The position numbers and the translations under genes were made by a program. Shown one piece after another: positions 53,207-60,708 of a DNA stretch of 64,000 nucleotides. This DNA comes from Nodosilinea nodulosa PCC 7104 (GTDB lineage Bacteria; Cyanobacteriota; Cyanobacteriia; Phormidesmidales; Phormidesmidaceae): NCBI RefSeq assembly GCF_000309385.1, contig NZ_JH976537.1, positions 2,880,715 through 2,944,714 on the forward strand, in the 5' to 3' direction. Every line of letters begins with the position of its first letter. Position 1 is the first letter of the stretch. Under the pieces are notes generated by a model. That model did no database searches. It had not been told where the DNA came from and was given only the letters and a program-made list of their open reading frames with translations.

Positions 53207-53840
53207 TCAGTCTTGCTAGGTAATCGTTTCGGGATGATCGTTTTGGGATTTGTTAAGAAATGTCAATCAATTTCCTCATCATAACCTGCGACCCAGGATG
53301 CGGTGGGGCGTGGCTCGGTCAGAAGGGTCTATCGAGAGATAGAGAGCCCTGGTAACAAACTTTATGGAACGGGGAATTTAGGGGAATTTAGATGAGTGCC
53401 AAAGTCCGGCTGAAACCTCCTGCGTGGGATCAATAACACAGGGGTACGGGCTAGAGCATGGGAACAGATGTTCTCTCAGGCGCCGTTGAGCTGGCAGCAT
53501 AGTGCCCACCCCATGGAACTGCTCAGCGGTCAGGACAGAGCGGTCAGGACAGAGCGGTCAGGGCGACGGTGGGAGTTGGCGCTGCTCGCGTTCTTTTTAA
53601 TCGTCAGAATGACTTGTTTTCTGGGAAATTAAGCCATTTGCAGCCAGTATTGGCCCTGAACACCCCTGCGGGTTTCCCATTGACTCCCCTGGCGAATGCT
53701 GCAATAGTTGAGCGTAATTCTCGGGTACGCACCAAATCTGGGTTAATCGACGGGTTTTGCGCGCCAGCATACTCGTGTTTTGCCTGTGGACTTGGTATAT
53801 TTGCCTGGCCTTCAGTTCTTTGCCTCCCCCCTGACAAACG
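53207..53840. other. long intergenic region with a 14-base tandem repeat
   Basis: 634 bases between divergent genes. AGCGGTCAGGACAG is repeated at 53525-53538 and 53539-53552, with a partial third copy to 53564. GGGGAATTTA occurs twice in tandem near 53371-53390. The short ORFs here have no ribosome binding site or recognisable family. The promoter of the DUF4912 gene should lie at the right end. Confidence 0.5.
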
Positions 53841-56438
53841 ATGCAGTATTCAGTCAAGCTTCTTGTTGCCGCACTGTTTGCCCTTAGCCCGGCAGCTCAT
53901 CCTGATCTGAGGGCCTTTGCCCTGGCTCAGGTGGCCCAGACTCAAGTTTTTTCGCTGCCTGAGACTGTGCCCTCGGGTACCACCCTGTCCATTCAAAGTT
54001 CCCCCAACCTGGGGGTTGCGGCCCAGGCTCTCAAGAAAGAGTTTGAGTCGGCCTACGACGGCACCGATGTTGGCGTGGAGGTGACCAGCAGCGACGAAGC
54101 CATGGCGGCCCTGGCCGACGGCAAGATTGATCTGGCGGCCATCGGGCGACCCCTCACCCCGGCAGAGCAGGCGGAAGGCCTGGTGACGGTCCCCCTCGAT
54201 CGCGCCAAGATCGCCATTATTATTGGCCCCGACAATCCCTTCGCTGGCAACCTCACCTTCGCGCAGTTTGCCGCTATGTTTCGGGGCGAGATTACCGACT
54301 GGTCGCAGGTGGGCGGTGCGCCCGGCCCCATTCGGTTTGTCGATCGCCCGGAGAGCAGCGATACCCGCCGATCGCTGAGCCAGTACGAGGTTTTTCGCAG
54401 CGCCCCCTTTGAGACTGGGGCCACCGCCGACCCCGTGGCCGATGACGACACGGCAGAGGTGATCAAGGCGCTCGGTAGCGATGGCATTAGCTATGCGATC
54501 GCCCCCCAGGTGCTCGATCGGCCAGGGGTCAAGATTGTGCCCATGCACCAAACTCTGCCCGACGATCCGCGCTATCCCTACTCGCAACCCCGCTACTTTG
54601 TCTATAAAGGCGAGCCTAGCCCGGCGGTGGCGGCATTTTTGGGTTATGCCACCTCTTCGGCGGGGGCAACCGCGCTGGCCGCAGCCCAGACGGGGGAAGC
54701 TGATGCCATTGCCAATGCGGTGCAGACCCCGGCGCCCGCTGCCGAGGCCACGCCCGCCGCGACTCCGGCACCTGCCGCGACCCCGGCACCCGCCGCGACC
54801 CCAGCACCCGCCGCAACCCCTGGTGCCGCTGCCGCAGGCGGAGAAGATGACACTCGCGGCGGCTTCGCCTGGTGGTGGCTGCTGCCCCTGGCGGCTTTCC
54901 TGGGGGGACTGGGTTGGCTGCTGACTCGCGGCAGAGGGGGGGCTGCCCCCGTTGCTGAGGCCCCGGTGGCACCACCGCCGCCGGTCGAGCCGCCGATCGC
55001 ACCGTCTCCGGTAGCGCCGCCCCTGGCGGTGGATGAGCCGGTAACTGCGGCGGTGCCTGAACCGCCTGCGCCCGTGGTTGTGCCCCCGGCGCCCGAACCC
55101 GAGCCTGTGGTTGCGCCCCCGGTGCCCGAACCCGAGCCTGCCCCCGAGCCCGAAGTAATTACGGTTGAGGAAGTGCCTCCGGCGATCGCACCAGTTGCTG
55201 AGCCTCCGGTTCCCCAGCCCGCGACCATCCCTGCGGCTGTTCCCGTTGCCCTGGGGGCGGCGGGGTTGGCGGCGGGGGCGGCGGCCTCGCTGGCCAGCAC
55301 CGAAGACCAGTCGGCGGTAGAAGCGAGCAAGTTTAACGTGGTGGGTCGCCCCGCCGACGGCGAACTGGATCTCTCCACCATTGATGACGGTCTGCCGCCC
55401 CTGCCCGATGGCTACGGCGAAAGCCGCATCGTGCTCATGCCCCGCGACCCGCAGTGGGCCTACGCCTACTGGGATACGCCCCATACCCACAAAGAAGAGC
55501 TGCGCCGCCAGGGCGGTGAACATTTAGCCCTGCGCCTCTACGATGTCACCGGCATTAATTTAGATGATCAGGCCCCCCACAGCCTGCAACAGGTGGGCTG
55601 CGACGAAATGGCCCGCGAATGGTACATGCAGATTCCGGTCAGCGATCGCGACTACCAGGTCGAAATTGGCTACCTGGCGGGCGATGGCCGCTGGCTGGTG
55701 CTGGCCCGCTCCAACACCATTCGCGTTCCCCCCGTCTACCCCTCCGACTGGACAGAAGAGCACTTCCTTACCGTCACCTGGGAAGAGAACCTGCGCGGCA
55801 AGACGATCATGACCCTGATCGATCCGCGCGTTAAGGGGGCCGATGCTGGGCTGCATGAGCAGCTCTACGCCCTGGCTCAGGGGGGTGAAGCCCTGCGAGT
55901 CGATGGCTCTCTGTTTGGCTCAATGCAGCACGTGGCCGGGTCCATGGCACCGCCAATTAGCTCCTTTGTCTTTCCCTCGGGGGCTGGGCTGGGCGCGGCA
56001 GCGATGGTGCCGGGTCTGCCGACCATGTCCGGCATCTCAGGCCTAACCCAGTCGGGAGCAGGCCTGGCGGGGCTGACCACCTCCGGAATTGGGACGTTTA
56101 CGATGTCGGGCTTCTCTGGGCTAACCATGTCTGGGGTGGGTTTGGGCGCTGTGTCGCCCCGCAAGTTCTGGCTCGTGGCCGATGCCGAGCTGATTGTGTA
56201 CGGGGCCACCGAGCCCGATGCCACGGTTACCATAGCTGGCGTTCCCATCGAGCTTTCTGAGGATGGCACGTTTCGGTTCCACCAGTCGTTCCAGGATGGC
56301 GTCGTTGACTACCCGATCATGGCGGTGGCGGCGGACGGCGAGCAGAGCCGCAATGTGCATCTAACTTTTGAGCGGCGCACCCCCGATCGCAACACCAACA
56401 CCAAAGACGAAGCCCAGGATGAATGGCCCAGCCTGTAA
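53841..56438 (+). CDS. PstS-like binding domain - membrane helix - DUF4912 fusion protein
   Basis: 865 aa. A signal sequence (~1-29) is followed by a phosphate-binding-protein-like domain (~40-285: LSIQSSPNLGVAAQALKKEF, LAAIGRPLTPAEQ, FRGEITDWSQVGG, ISYAIAPQVLDRPG). An APAATP repeat linker (~293-330), one membrane helix (~342-362, FAWWWLLPLAAFLGGLGWLL), a long Pro/Val/Glu linker (~370-465), the DUF4912 domain (~520-640, PRDPQWAYAYWDTP), a Met-Ser-Gly repeat (TMSGxSGLT, ~715-765) and a last beta domain (ARKFWLVADAELIVYGATEP) follow. With the signal kept as an anchor or cleaved, the first half is periplasmic and DUF4912 cytoplasmic. Ligand unknown; a sensing role is inference. Confidence 0.8.
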   Translation: MQYSVKLLVAALFALSPAAHPDLRAFALAQVAQTQVFSLPETVPSGTTLSIQSSPNLGVAAQALKKEFESAYDGTDVGVEVTSSDEAMAALADGKIDLAAIGRPLTPAEQAEGLVTVPLDRAKIAIIIGPDNPFAGNLTFAQFAAMFRGEITDWSQVGGAPGPIRFVDRPESSDTRRSLSQYEVFRSAPFETGATADPVADDDTAEVIKALGSDGISYAIAPQVLDRPGVKIVPMHQTLPDDPRYPYSQPRYFVYKGEPSPAVAAFLGYATSSAGATALAAAQTGEADAIANAVQTPAPAAEATPAATPAPAATPAPAATPAPAATPGAAAAGGEDDTRGGFAWWWLLPLAAFLGGLGWLLTRGRGGAAPVAEAPVAPPPPVEPPIAPSPVAPPLAVDEPVTAAVPEPPAPVVVPPAPEPEPVVAPPVPEPEPAPEPEVITVEEVPPAIAPVAEPPVPQPATIPAAVPVALGAAGLAAGAAASLASTEDQSAVEASKFNVVGRPADGELDLSTIDDGLPPLPDGYGESRIVLMPRDPQWAYAYWDTPHTHKEELRRQGGEHLALRLYDVTGINLDDQAPHSLQQVGCDEMAREWYMQIPVSDRDYQVEIGYLAGDGRWLVLARSNTIRVPPVYPSDWTEEHFLTVTWEENLRGKTIMTLIDPRVKGADAGLHEQLYALAQGGEALRVDGSLFGSMQHVAGSMAPPISSFVFPSGAGLGAAAMVPGLPTMSGISGLTQSGAGLAGLTTSGIGTFTMSGFSGLTMSGVGLGAVSPRKFWLVADAELIVYGATEPDATVTIAGVPIELSEDGTFRFHQSFQDGVVDYPIMAVAADGEQSRNVHLTFERRTPDRNTNTKDEAQDEWPSL

Positions 56439-56480
56439 GGCTGCTCGATAGTTTTTCGCCCAGAGCCAGGGAAAGAGCCT

Positions 56481-56873
56481 ATGGATCAGGTGTCGCTGCT
56501 GTCGATTCTCCGCGAGCTAGAGTGCGAACTTCACCAGCCGCAGTGCCGAGGCGATCGCGATCGCCTTGGCCAGCTGCTTGCTGCCGATTTTAGAGAGTTT
56601 GGTCGCTCAGGAGCGTCCTACACGCGCGATGACATGCTGGCGAGTTTGCCGCTAGAGACAGCAGCACCGCAAATCCATGCCCAGGACTTTGCTGTGCAGG
56701 AGCTGGCCGACTCGGTTGTCTTACTCACCTATCGGTCAGCCCACAGAAGCCCGTCGGGAGAGTTGTATCGCCATACGAACCGATCATCCATTTGGCGGCT
56801 CGATTCAACAGGCTGGCGGATGGTGTTTCATCAGGGTACGCCCACGGACCCTTTTGACCAATCGGCAACCTAA
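56481..56873 (+). CDS. NTF2-like DUF4440 protein
   Basis: 130 aa. SILRELECELHQPQCRGDRDRLGQLLAADFREFGRSGASYTRDDML at the start, VLLTYRSAHRSP in the middle and RSSIWRLDSTGWRMVFHQGTP at the end, which is the DUF4440/SnoaL-like pattern. Members are small stress or unknown-function proteins. Its stop codon TAA is the first three bases of the MITE-like repeat that follows. Confidence 0.82.
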   Translation: MDQVSLLSILRELECELHQPQCRGDRDRLGQLLAADFREFGRSGASYTRDDMLASLPLETAAPQIHAQDFAVQELADSVVLLTYRSAHRSPSGELYRHTNRSSIWRLDSTGWRMVFHQGTPTDPFDQSAT

Positions 56874-57025
56874 TACCAAATCAAAATCCCATAATCCCGA
56901 TTCCCAAAAGGTAGAACCGTAGGGTGCATTGCGGCTACACCCTCGCCTGGCAGCGCCCTGATGGCTTTGATTAGCCGCAATGCACCCCTAGGGAATCGGG
57001 GGTAGCTGATCAGGATTTGGTATAA
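56871..57025. repeat. MITE-like inverted-repeat element (TAATACCAAATC ends)
   Basis: 155 bases. Ends TAATACCAAATC (56871-56882) and GATTTGGTATAA (57014-57025) are inverted with one mismatch. A second inverted pair, GGGTGCATTGCGGCTA (56922-56937) and TAGCCGCAATGCACCC (56972-56987), is perfect. Elements ending in TACCAAATC are a pattern I associate with cyanobacterial MITEs. The transcribed element would fold into one long hairpin. Confidence 0.8.
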
Positions 57026-57242
57026 GAGGGCGTTTGAAACGTGATCTGCTGTAGCTTTAGCCCCCTGCTGATCCCCCCTGCCCCCCTTAAAGAGGGGGGT
57101 AAAGGTCCCCCTTGTTAAGAGGGATTTCCACTTTTGCTGCAAAAGAGAGGATCTGTTGGGTTTCGCCGAGCCTCAACACCAACCTACAAGTTAAGCTGGC
57201 CGCGCTACTACGAGCGAGAACCTGGGCCTGGGCCTGGTAGCG
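57026..57242. other. repeat debris next to the MITE-like element
   Basis: Contains CCCCCTTAAAGAGGGGGG-type hairpin sequence (about 57080-57103) and TTGGGTTTCGCCGAGCCTCA followed by ACCAACCTAC, which looks like a decayed interspersed repeat. No ORF is supported. Confidence 0.4.
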
Positions 57243-57548
57243 CTATGCCATCAGCAGCGTTTTGGTCAAAATCGCCATCCACTGGCCGGGTTTTTCGGTA
57301 GGCATGGGTTCGCTCCAGTCGTTGGGTTCGGCGTAGCCGAGGGCGTGGAGGATTTTGATGGTTCGGTCTATGCCTGCCAGGCTGCCAAAGAGCATGTGGC
57401 GCACTTTTTCGGGGTTGAGGGGCTTTAGGGACCGGGTCCCTTTGTCGTTGCCCTCGGCCCCTGAGGGCAGCGGCAGGGACCCGGTCCCTGGATTGGTCCC
57501 TTGAGTCTGTTGGGTGTGGTTGGCTTCTGGCTCTAGATATTCAAACAT
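57243..57548 (-). CDS. small hypothetical protein
   Basis: 101 aa from the ATG at 57548 (MFEYLEPEANHTQQTQ). The N-terminal half is Gln/Thr/Gly-rich. The C-terminal half is likely the conserved part: PEKVRHMLFGSLAGIDRTIKILHALGYAEPNDWSEP. The reading frame extends upstream to 57902, but that part runs through repeat family B copy 3 and is not taken as coding. I have seen short cyanobacterial proteins with this C-terminal pattern, but no function is known to me. Confidence 0.6.
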   Translation of the reverse strand: MFEYLEPEANHTQQTQGTNPGTGSLPLPSGAEGNDKGTRSLKPLNPEKVRHMLFGSLAGIDRTIKILHALGYAEPNDWSEPMPTEKPGQWMAILTKTLLMA

Positions 57549-57593
57549 CGGTTCTGTTTCCTTTTGTGGTTGCAGTGAGCAAGCCCTGACCGC

Positions 57594-57722
57594 ATATCCC
57601 CTCCTGGGAGGGGTAGAGGTGGGCAAAACCCAGGCAAAAAGTGACTTACTCGCGGTAAGCAACAGACTTATTGCTGAGACTGACCCACCCCGCCCTGCGG
57701 GCACCCCTCCAGTGGAGGGGAT
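57594..57722 (-). repeat. repeat family B, copy 3 (lacks the terminal blocks)
   Basis: TATCCCCTCCTGGGAGGGG, AGAGGTGGG, a variable ~60-base middle, TGACCCACCCCGCCC and GGGCACCCCTCCAGTGGAGG follow in the same order as in copies 1 and 2. The outer GTTCGGG-type ends are not visible here. Confidence 0.6.
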
Positions 57723-58322
57723 GGGCGAGGAAAACAGAACGCGAAAACCCCAGCCGCCCGCAGCGCAAGTGCAAACTGGGGGGGCTAGGGTACCATTTAC
57801 CATAGCCTCGCAATCTGCCTCAGAGATTTGCGGGGTTAGCTGTCTGTTGGTGTTGGTAGCACCTTCAGACAGCGCCAAGATTTTCGAGTTCTGTGTGAAC
57901 ACCGCTCTGCTGAACGGCTTAACGTAAAAGAGTACTGGTACAAAAGCTCCCCGTCAACCGTGGAGTATATAAGAACTTTGCCTTCTGCCTTAAAAAAATG
58001 TGAGAAATTCCTAATGTCCTACTGAAGTTGGCACAATATTTGGAAAGTTTCTTACGAACTAACCCAAGCGGGGCAAGATGCAAAAATTTTCTGCATCTCA
58101 TCTCTATTTTTCTGTTTTAGGTAAATATTCAGAAACCATATCTCTAGTAGCATTTTCAGCTGGCTGTGATCAGTGTCCTGCACTTATTGCATAGGGCAAA
58201 TCGATCATCCTGAACTTTTCAAAGGAAAACTGTCTGTGACAATTACTAAAGATAATCGAGCGATATTGAAAATAGCAGAAGGTTAAAAAGTCAATCGTTT
58301 GTAAGACAAAGAAGGTGCATGA
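57723..58322. other. AT-rich region upstream of the araC-type gene
   Basis: From about 57900 on the base composition drops visibly in GC and stays low to the end of the window. No ORF or RNA is recognised. The region just upstream of 58323 has GAAGGTG as a ribosome binding site. Confidence 0.45.
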
Positions 58323-59261
58323 ATGTCGCGATCGCCCTCAAACCCACCATCAGACTCTAAGCAAAGTCAGCCTTGTGAGAATCCTGATTCTCCGCCGCGA
58401 TATTCTGACCAACTCGCACTACCTGCTACATTGGCAAATGATGAAACGGAGTGGAGCAGCGTCAGCCTAGAGTATTATCATCTGCCTCAGCCAGGAGAAA
58501 CCCCAGAGCTTTGCTTTGATCACTACGCGATCGCTGTTACGCTTGGACAGGGTTTTCAGCTCGATTGGAAAATTGATGGAGTTGCTAAAGGACGGTTACA
58601 GCGACAGATGCTGTTTCACGGTGGTATGACCCTTGTGCCGATGCAACACGCTCACTCGGGAGCCTGGAACCAACCCCACGAAGGGTTTGCCATCAGTTTG
58701 AAGCCAGAGTTGCTAACTCGCAACGCCGCAGAATTGTTAGCGGTTGATCAGGTTGAGCTGCTGCCTCAAAAACCCCTGTACGATCCCTTTATTCTTCAAG
58801 TTGGTTTGGCGCTCAAAGCAGATTTAGAATCTCGTCGACCTGGTGGAAGGCTATATGCAGAAACGATGGCAACAGCACTGGCCGTCCATTTGCTGAGAAA
58901 TTATTCCGCACACACTCACAAATCTGTTAATTATTTAGGCGGCTTGTCAACAACGCAACTAAAGCGAGTGATTGATTATATCAATGACCATCTAGAGCAG
59001 GAGCTAAGTTTGGAGAAGATGGCAGCGATCGCTCAGCTTAGTTCCTATCACTTCTGCCGATCTTTTAAGCGATCGATGGGCTTAACACCTCATCAATATG
59101 TAATTCAGCAGCGGGTGGAGCGAGCAAAGGTGCTGTTGAAGGACCAAAAAATGGGAATTTCAGAGGTGGCAACTGCCTGCGGCTTTAGCCATCAAAGCCA
59201 TCTAAATCGTCACTTTAAGCGATTAACGGGCGTAACCCCCAATTTTTTTTCCAAGTCTTAG
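58323..59261 (+). CDS. AraC-family transcriptional regulator
   Basis: 312 aa. N-terminal ~190 residues form a ligand-sensing part of unknown type. The C-terminal DNA-binding domain has two helix-turn-helix motifs: LSLEKMAAIAQLSSYHFCRSFKRSMGLTPHQYV and ISEVATACGFSHQSHLNRHFKRLTGVTPNFF. It lies 103 bases before the first toxin-like gene, on the same strand, so it may control that cassette, though this is not shown. No HIP1-rich pattern like the left part of the window is seen in the following region. Confidence 0.87.
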   Translation: MSRSPSNPPSDSKQSQPCENPDSPPRYSDQLALPATLANDETEWSSVSLEYYHLPQPGETPELCFDHYAIAVTLGQGFQLDWKIDGVAKGRLQRQMLFHGGMTLVPMQHAHSGAWNQPHEGFAISLKPELLTRNAAELLAVDQVELLPQKPLYDPFILQVGLALKADLESRRPGGRLYAETMATALAVHLLRNYSAHTHKSVNYLGGLSTTQLKRVIDYINDHLEQELSLEKMAAIAQLSSYHFCRSFKRSMGLTPHQYVIQQRVERAKVLLKDQKMGISEVATACGFSHQSHLNRHFKRLTGVTPNFFSKS

Positions 59262-59364
59262 CAATTTTGTGCAAAAGCAGCAATCCCGTGCAAGATTTCC
59301 CTATTGCCTTTGCTCTAATATCCCTAGCAACTTGAGTTACGTTTAGGACTGCAAGGAAGAAATT

Positions 59365-60618
59365 ATGCCAGATACATCCAGTAATACTAGTTCACTTCCA
59401 TGGGATCCGGAAAAGTTGAGGCAGGCTAGTACTGTGCTTGAACAAGTAATTACTGAATTTGGAAAGCTAGCAGACCCTTCGCATGACCAAAGTTTAAATT
59501 TCGCATGGCACTTTCTACAGGTGTATTCAACTTGGGGATTAAGATTACCGAACACAGAAGAACTCCTAAAGCTGTTCTTGGGAATATCAGAACCAGCTAA
59601 GTATTTATTCTTTGGCAATATGAAGGATGGATATGACGAAATTTACCATGCCTGTTTGGATTTCCAAGTTGATATTTTCCCAGAAGTAATTGAGATTGGC
59701 ACCAATATTCTGTCCTTTGCTTTAAAGGCACAGAAAGGAGAGCGTGGAATTTTCACACAGTTGAGCCAATTGATTGGCTCCAAACCTGCTATCGCCCTTA
59801 AATTAATTACTAAGTTACAGCGAACCACTCAAGAAAATGCGGATCACGCGACAGAGGTAGGAGCAAAATTAGCTAAGTTCAAGGCAGATCTTGACTCAGC
59901 ATTACAAAAGCATCTCAAGCCAGCGAAAGCCCAGGTTGAGGAAGATGAAAAAACCTCGAAAGCAACGATCGAAACAATTGCGGGAGGGGCAGAAGCCCAG
60001 GGATCACTTAAACAGCTGCAAGATTTATTGGCTAGTGAATGGAAGGAGTATAACTACGATGTTAAAGTCGCTGCTACAACCCCGACTTATGCCTGGGTGC
60101 CTATTATTGGAACTATTCCGGCTGTTGTAGTTGCAGGTGTTTATGGAGACAGAGCCGTGCACCACCTGAAGCAGGCTCATCGTTACGAAGAAGAAATTAA
60201 ACAAAATAATCAAAAACTCAGCACTGCTATCCAAGCACAAACCGTTCATAACACTGTCGATAGGGCACTAGTAGGGGCACAAAGGTATACGGATCTGGCG
60301 ATCGCACATACGAATACAGTGCAGAATGCATGGGTCAAGGTAAAAGCAGGTCTTGACGATCTCAAAGAGAGTGTCAGCAATCTGACAACAGAAAGCGATT
60401 CAGGCAAGGTTCTTGAGGCAACAGAGTTGATTGAGATTTTTCTTGGGGATGCTGAGGACTACTGGGAAAAACTGGTTCCACCGCTAACCGCTTTAACCGA
60501 TAATCCTTACATCAAAGTTGCACCGGGTGATGCCAGTCTCGGTAGTATCGCTGACGAAGTTGAGAAAGAAGTGGCACGGTTAAATTCAATGTTAACGGTC
60601 GGAGTAACCCGTGTTTAA
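59365..60618 (+). CDS. putative alpha-helical pore-forming protein (ClyA/XaxA-like)
   Basis: 417 aa, no signal peptide. Almost entirely predicted helix: an N-terminal bundle (~15-150), a long Lys/Glu/Ala-rich helix (~155-235), then a hydrophobic stretch at ~241-262 (TYAWVPIIGTIPAVVVAGVY), then a second long helix (~263-345) and a C-terminal helix. A hydrophobic hairpin-sized segment between two long helices is the layout of ClyA, HBL and the XaxA/YaxA subunits; GVYGDRAVHHLKQA after the segment recalls XaxA-like proteins. The start has AAGGAAG upstream. It lies 90 bases before the 845-aa gene. Family assignment is inference from architecture; a structural role is the alternative. Confidence 0.45.
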   Translation: MPDTSSNTSSLPWDPEKLRQASTVLEQVITEFGKLADPSHDQSLNFAWHFLQVYSTWGLRLPNTEELLKLFLGISEPAKYLFFGNMKDGYDEIYHACLDFQVDIFPEVIEIGTNILSFALKAQKGERGIFTQLSQLIGSKPAIALKLITKLQRTTQENADHATEVGAKLAKFKADLDSALQKHLKPAKAQVEEDEKTSKATIETIAGGAEAQGSLKQLQDLLASEWKEYNYDVKVAATTPTYAWVPIIGTIPAVVVAGVYGDRAVHHLKQAHRYEEEIKQNNQKLSTAIQAQTVHNTVDRALVGAQRYTDLAIAHTNTVQNAWVKVKAGLDDLKESVSNLTTESDSGKVLEATELIEIFLGDAEDYWEKLVPPLTALTDNPYIKVAPGDASLGSIADEVEKEVARLNSMLTVGVTRV

Positions 60619-60694
60619 CGTCGCTGACGAAGTTGAGCAAGAGGTGGCACAGTTAAAGAACGAAGTTGCTAATACGCTAGCAATACCTGCATAG
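60611..60694 (+). other. 27-codon frame with a duplicated C-terminal helix motif
   Basis: In the +1 frame relative to the gene before it, GTG at 60611 opens FNVADEVEQEVAQLKNEVAN and stops at 60692-60694. This repeats the last helix of the 417-aa protein (SIADEVEKEVARLNSML); the DNA match covers roughly 60546-60590 and 60622-60666. Either the upstream gene once extended through this unit and lost it to a frameshift, or a short coupled ORF exists. Confidence 0.4.
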
Positions 60695-60708
60695 TTAGTG
60701 GAGGTGAA

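Noticed and set aside
53850..55523. Long minus-strand ORF of over 500 codons opposite the DUF4912 gene
   Set aside because: Arg/Gly/His-rich shadow of a GC-rich gene; the plus-strand frame has domains and a signal peptide.
57549..57902. Upstream extension of the 101-aa hypothetical protein
   Set aside because: Runs through repeat family B copy 3, so the open frame is a by-product of GC-rich repeat sequence.
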